Positions 59,390 through 64,000 of a stretch of DNA of 64,000 nt are shown here, piece by piece. The stretch spans positions 5,859,069 to 5,923,068 of the forward strand of contig FN649751.1 in NCBI GenBank assembly GCA_000310025.1, read 5' to 3'. The notes beneath the pieces are model-generated. The model searched no databases and had not been told where the DNA came from. It saw only the letters and a program-made list of their open reading frames with translations. Positions within the stretch are counted from its first letter, which is position 1. Each line of letters opens with the position of its first letter. The stretch is from Ectocarpus siliculosus. Lineage: Eukaryota; Sar; Phaeophyceae; Ectocarpales; Ectocarpaceae. Position numbers and translations under genes: made by a program.

Positions 59390-61377
59390 TGAGGCGGCCT
59401 CCCCGGCGATCGGGAGCCAGGCGAGCGGCATCGGCCTAAGCGGCGGAATCCTGGGGCGCGGCCGAACCGGCGACGAACCCGCCGCCGCAGGGCGAGGCGA
59501 TCGTCTGACGGTGCTGTCGCTGGAGCTCCACGTGCAGGTGCCGGCCAGCCGGCGGCCGGACCCTCGCCGGGACTGTGTGCACGCCGTGTGCTGGAGGGTG
59601 AAGGACGCGTTCACCTCCGCGGAGCGCGAGGCGGTGGAGACGAGGTCGGGGGTTATCGTGCTCCCCCTCGCGGCGCGCGGAGTGGCGGCGACCTCTGCTG
59701 CTGCCGGAAGCGGCGGGGGCGACCGCAACGGAGGAGACTCCGCCGACGGGAGCAGAAAGGAAGAGGCCTGCCTTAAGTGCGGCGAACAGAGAGACGATGT
59801 TAACAGGGCGTTCTGCTGCTTCGAAGGCGGAGGGTTTCTGGGGCAAGGGATTGCGAGCGGTGGTGGGACGGAAGTGGAGACGGGAAGGGCCACGCTCCGT
59901 CACGGCTTGGGGAGGGACGTAGAGGTGCTGGAGGTTTGCAGCGAGGAGCAGGTGTTTCGAGCTCTGGTCGGCGTCTTCTGTCGGCACGACCCGGACTTCG
60001 TGGTGGGGTGGGAGGTTCAGGGTGACTCTCTGGGATACGTAGTCGAGCGGGGTTTGAACATGGTGAGCGAAGTGAAATTGAGTGTCGGCCTCGTCCTTGT
60101 GTGCAGCTTCCAAATGTGTGTATGGCCGTCTTTTGTTGCGTGACCTTGCCGTGTGTCGTTTCGAATTGTTTTGGGGAGAGACGAGGGGGGTCCTCAATTC
60201 TGGCGTGCTTTATACCAGGGGGCGCCGCCGAGCCAAGCTTCGGAGAGGGCGAGAACGCAGGGGGGGGGGTGGCGGAGGTCGTATGGCTTGTGCTTCGGTA
60301 GGGAAAGCCACCTGGCACTCGCGGCACAACAGCTGGCTCTCATCCTTTCTTGCAAGTCGATCACACAATCTCGAGGAAACCAGACCCCCCCCCCCCCCTT
60401 TTCCTCCCGCCCTCTCGACCTAGGAACCCTCCATGGACATGACCCGCCTGCTGTCTAGGACTCCCGGGCGAGACGCCGACAAGCGGAACGCCCGCGACGA
60501 GTGGGGGAAGACACACGGCTCTGGCATCTGGCTGACCGGCCGCACGGTGCTCAACATGTGGCGCCTCATGCGCTCCGAGCTCAAGCTGTGCTCGTACACG
60601 CTTCAGGTGTGAGGACGGAGGGTACACATCCCGGGAGGGGCAAACCACGGCAATATCTTGTCTGGGGTGGTTGTTTTGTGGTTCGTGGGCGATGGTAGCG
60701 AGGACGGGGTGGGCGGGAAGGTTTTTGCGCAGGGTTTGGTGCGATCCGACCGATGTGTTCGCTCCATAAAAGTCCCTTGATTGTGTGCGAATGCTTCATT
60801 AGCTGCGCCGTTGTTAGCTTTGTCGCCGTCTGCTAATGAAGGTCAATCGATTCGCTGTGGGCTTGCATGTTCTCTGTGGATGGCAGTTCGATTTCTGTTA
60901 GTCGACGGAATGTCTGCCAGTCGTGATTGTGAACAGCAGAGTTTCTCCTGACATACTTTTTTTAGGAATGTCTACAAGTTGAAAAGGCCTAGTGATGTCG
61001 GCGCAACGTCGCCGACGCCACCAACTCCCACCGCCGACTCAACGTCCTGGCGCTCCCCCCCTCCCCCCCCTCTACTCCTTCCGCTGGCCCCCCTTCTGGC
61101 AACCTCCCTCGACGACGAACTCGGTGATAACTCTACGGCTGGATGTGTGGATGTTGATAAGAGCGTTGCAGAACACGTCTTGCGAAAGCGCATCCCGTCT
61201 TTCAGCCTCCAGCTTCGGTCTCGCTGGTTTGCCGGGCGGAACGTGGCGGCTAGGTCTCGCGCGCTCGCGGACCCCCTCGGCCGGGCAACGGTGAGGTTGG
61301 GCTCTCTCGCACCCGACAGGTGTTCCAGTAAGAATTAGCAAATTACGTGCCCTTATGTTATATCTTCTCCCTTATCA

Positions 61378-61409
<32 letters not shown>

Positions 61410-63126
61410 GTATGTTGATTTTGTTGTCGTTGGTGGCCGCCTTCGGGCTAGTTGTACCCTTGGACATCTGCCCATAGTATGCATACCACTTGCTTTTCTT
61501 TCTAAAAAATTTACGCTCTTCTTTTGGAAAGAGCTGAGCATCAACGACAAGTCACGGCGGAGTACACCGGTTGCTCCCAACCACAACACAGGGACGCTGC
61601 TGCTGTGTGGGCTTCTCATAAGCAGTCTCGCTCGGCTGCGTTACCCGTGGGGTATGCGAATCTGGTGGTACCGTTTAAATGTGCAACATTCGTTTCGGAA
61701 ACGTGAACAAATTTCGTCGAAACATGTTCCAAAAGGGCGCAAACACGTTCTCACCCAACCAGCACGTGCGACTCACAACCCTGCTGTCCGTTCATAAGAC
61801 CACGCAGCCGACAGATGGTGTCCTGCCTCAGTCTGGCATGTGCATCCCCTGCGCAACACACACCCTTTTTTCGCAATCGGTAGACCCCCCCCCCCCCCCC
61901 CCGGCGTTCTCGGTACAGACCGCACATAGCGAAAGTAGCTCAAGCGACCCCGTTGGGAGTAGGACTAGAATCCCCCTCCCCCGTCTCGGGCTATGTATGA
62001 TGCATGCTTTTTCAATAATCTCGAGGCGAAGGAGAACCAGAAAGCCCGTTTCCCCCTACCCGCCTGCTTGGTTTCTTTGTGGTGCTGTCGGCGATGGGAC
62101 TACAAACCCGACCCCCCCGGCGTCAGGCATGCCTCTCGATCATGGACAAGCTCGACCTGCTGGGACGCACGTCGGAGATGGCGAGGCTGTTCGGGATCGA
62201 CTTTTTCAGCGTGCTATCCAGGGGGTCTCAGTACCGCGTCGAGGCGGTAATGCTCAGGTAAACAACAGAGCAGGGCACCAGCAGGCGCGTTTTTCTGTTT
62301 TTTTTTTTGTGTGATTTTGCTGCAGCTTTGACGATGTTGGGCAGCGTTGTTTTTATTGGAAATCAGATGGAAATCAGCGAGGGCGACCTGTACGTGAGAT
62401 CGACACTTGAATTTGTAGACACGAGCACGACGCGAGTTGGTGATGCACCTCATCAGAGACGTCACCTGTCGGGTCAAGTTGTCATTGAGTGGCCTACTCA
62501 CGGCTCGTGAACAATCGCTAATATTTATTGTTTTTTGTAGAACACATTCGGAGAGGCCGGAAACCCCCGTCCGTAGAGAGCTTTGTTTCACCACGATTGA
62601 AAGAGCCACGTTGCGGTCAAGGTCCAATCACCCTGCTTTTTACGGTCCAATTCTGATCACTGCATGGCGTTCATGGCGTCGACTGTTGCCGCTACAACAC
62701 AGTATAACAGGATGCTGGCTGATACCTTCCTCCCATGGATGGTCCCCCCTGACGAAGAAACGTCTGCTTCCATTGTAGCCAACACGCCGTTTTACTTTTC
62801 CCCCTATCGGCCAACTTTTCACGGTGATTGCTTGCGGCGGCAGCGGCGGCGGAGCGGGGTGATGTTGCTGCTGTCTTCATCCGCTGTTGCGCTGGAACAG
62901 TAACAGAAGCTCAGTCTTTTTTCTTGTCTTGTATTATTTCCCTCTCTCTCTTTGTCCGTGTCGTTTTGTGCGCGTGGCTCACAGAGTGCTCAAGCCGCAC
63001 AACTTTGTCGCCGTGAGCCCATCGCGGCTGCAGGTCGCCGGCCAAGCGGCGATGGAAAGCATCCCCCTAGTTTTCGAGCCGCGGAGCCGCTTCTACACGT
63101 CTCCCGTAGTCGTTTTGGATTTCCAG
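48073..63126 (+). CDS. REV3: DNA polymerase zeta catalytic subunit REV3, 3' part beyond window
   Basis: B-family translesion polymerase, which extends from mismatched or damaged primer ends. Exons: 48073-48213, 48761-49054, 49519-49632, 49899-50246, about 50515-51405, 51651-52144, 52295-52420, 52767-55107, 55324-55428, 55673-56124, 56419-56548, 57023-57181, 57902-58107, 58460-58474 (tentative), 58662-58737, 59247-60062, 60424-60606, 61162-61290, 62127-62257 and 62985-63126, about 2,430 residues. Hallmarks: VPVVRIFGSTPAGQ-like start (PVVRIFGSTPAG), CLHLHG, GVPFYGYHGEEKLF, FIDYNISGMSYVHL, WERQTTTELEV, DVPERPREF, LSLELHVQ, DPDFVVGWEVQGDSLGYV, TGRTVLNMWRLMR, KLDLLGRTSEMARLFGIDFF, LSRGSQYRVEAVMLR and VVVLDFQ. 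The LYPS motif expected next is not in the window. Exon 8 encodes 780 residues with two poly-Glu runs and long disordered sequence. The exon 5 start (alternatives 50,464 and 50,503) and exon 10 start are least certain. Confidence 0.93.
61380..61408. repeat. (CTG)n microsatellite
   Basis: A run of nine or ten CTG units in the REV3 intron between 61,290 and 62,127. It lies outside coding sequence in the present model. Nearby homopolymer C tracts (about 61,886-61,902) make this intron low in complexity. Confidence 0.9.
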
Positions 63127-64000
63127 GTGCGTGCGTGTTACATACGTATGACCTAATAATGAGCATTATGTTGGGTTGGGAGAGGGGGAACGGTAATCCC
63201 ACCCGTTTCCGATCCAACCCACTGTAAGGATGGTTTTGCATGGGGAAATCTTTGACCCCGTTCCGACGCACATGTGAACTTCTGTTCTTGTATTTTCGAG
63301 GATGATTTTGGGAAGGAGGGGGAAGAGGTGTGTGACACAAGGTGTTTCTTGCCACGCTCTCTTCGCTGATCGTCGGTGGCAATAGTTTTCTTCAGTCGCA
63401 CCGAGAAATCTCGGATGTGTCTTTGTCTTCCCTACTCTCGCAGCACTTGGTGGGAAAACTTATTATTTTACATCATACGTGCCGTTCGACGCTTGCATTC
63501 GCACCACCATCAACGGCTGCGTGCACGCTGCATGCTGAGCTTATATATTTCCTCTCTCGTTCAGCCGAACGCATTGCTCATGTGCTAGTGGGTCGAGAAG
63601 CTCTCCGGTTGGTGGAGCGGGCTCTGGTGTTTTATTTCCACCTAGGCTGCAGTGTTTTACTACTTCGCGGCGCCCCTTCACCTCCCCCCCCCCACCCCCT
63701 GCCCCTCACTTTTTAACAGACAGGGGCGTGCTTCTCTCGGGCTGGGGTAATGGGTTTTAAACCAGAACTTTCGCACGGCCTAAGCATACCTCTCCCTGAA
63801 CGCGGCTTGGCCCCAAAAATTTTGCCTTTTTTGCTTTTGGAATCCAAGCATCCCGTTTGCGCCTGGTGGCTGCCTTTTGTTCTCCCGCGGTCCGCAGCCG
63901 CTCAGGGGGGAGTGGGCCCATAGGGGGAAAAATAAGGATGGTCGTAAAGGGTCCCATGGTTAGGCCTCCAAGGACCCGGGCCTGTCACAAAAAGGGCGGT
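63127..64000. other. REV3 intron to window edge, no exon found
   Basis: After exon 20 the next REV3 exon should begin with Ser-Leu-Tyr-Pro-Ser of polymerase motif A. No frame here encodes it after an acceptor. The last 250 bases (from about 63,750) contain many runs of doubled and tripled bases and differ in texture from the preceding sequence. I see no gene or repeat. Confidence 0.5.

Noticed and set aside
1-64000. CRISPR arrays, bacterial operons, viral or prophage insertion
   Set aside because: No regularly spaced repeats with spacers, no bacterial gene organisation, and no capsid, integrase or viral polymerase motifs were seen in any frame.

Overview
This is a gene-dense piece of a nuclear eukaryotic genome. 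It carries seven protein-coding genes (one of them cut by the right edge) and two tRNA genes. Coding exons are short, introns are mostly 200-1,800 bases long and nearly all GT-AG, and splice phases agree at almost every junction I reconstructed. Three of the proteins begin with a signal peptide followed by an Ala/Gly-Phe cleavage context. That is the bipartite plastid-targeting design of algae with secondary red plastids. With intron-rich genes, moderate GC and a TTAGGG-type internal telomere motif, the best guess is a photosynthetic stramenopile, most like a brown alga such as Ectocarpus. That placement is inference; I could run no search.

Layout. 1-5,450 holds no supported gene and is built of diverged duplicated blocks, with a short telomere-repeat tract in one copy. 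5,451-9,821 (minus) is a plastid-targeted SRPBCC/START-like cyclase-family protein. It shares a 560-base divergent upstream region with a plastid-targeted DUF1823 protein (10,382-14,163, plus). 15,911 to about 18,642 (minus) is an alpha/beta hydrolase of the serine aminopeptidase S33 type whose nucleophile serine is replaced by alanine. 20,427-29,768 (minus) is a 12-exon plastid-type HSP90, with a large inverted-repeat element and an assembly gap in intron 7. It is divergent (503 bases) from a 10-exon prenylcysteine oxidase (30,272-36,207, plus). 38,582-40,354 (minus) is a histidine-rich tandem-repeat protein of unknown function. Two nearly identical tRNA-Leu(CAG) genes follow at 40.7 and 41.3 kb. 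42,893-47,737 (minus) is NOC3, a ribosome-biogenesis and replication-licensing factor. It is divergent (335 bases) from REV3, the catalytic subunit of DNA polymerase zeta, which starts at 48,073 (plus). REV3 runs past the right edge: the exonuclease-like domain and the start of the polymerase domain are present, and the remaining polymerase motifs are not.

Functional themes. The first two genes are plastid proteins in a shared-promoter arrangement, and plastid HSP90 adds protein folding in the same organelle. Prenylcysteine oxidase degrades the products of prenylated-protein turnover. NOC3 and REV3 both touch DNA replication and cell growth, and share an intergenic region. I found no bacterial-style operon, CRISPR array, viral insertion or defence island. 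The most unusual items are the serine-less hydrolase, the palindrome around the assembly gap, the telomere tract in a duplicated block, and the histidine-rich repeat protein.
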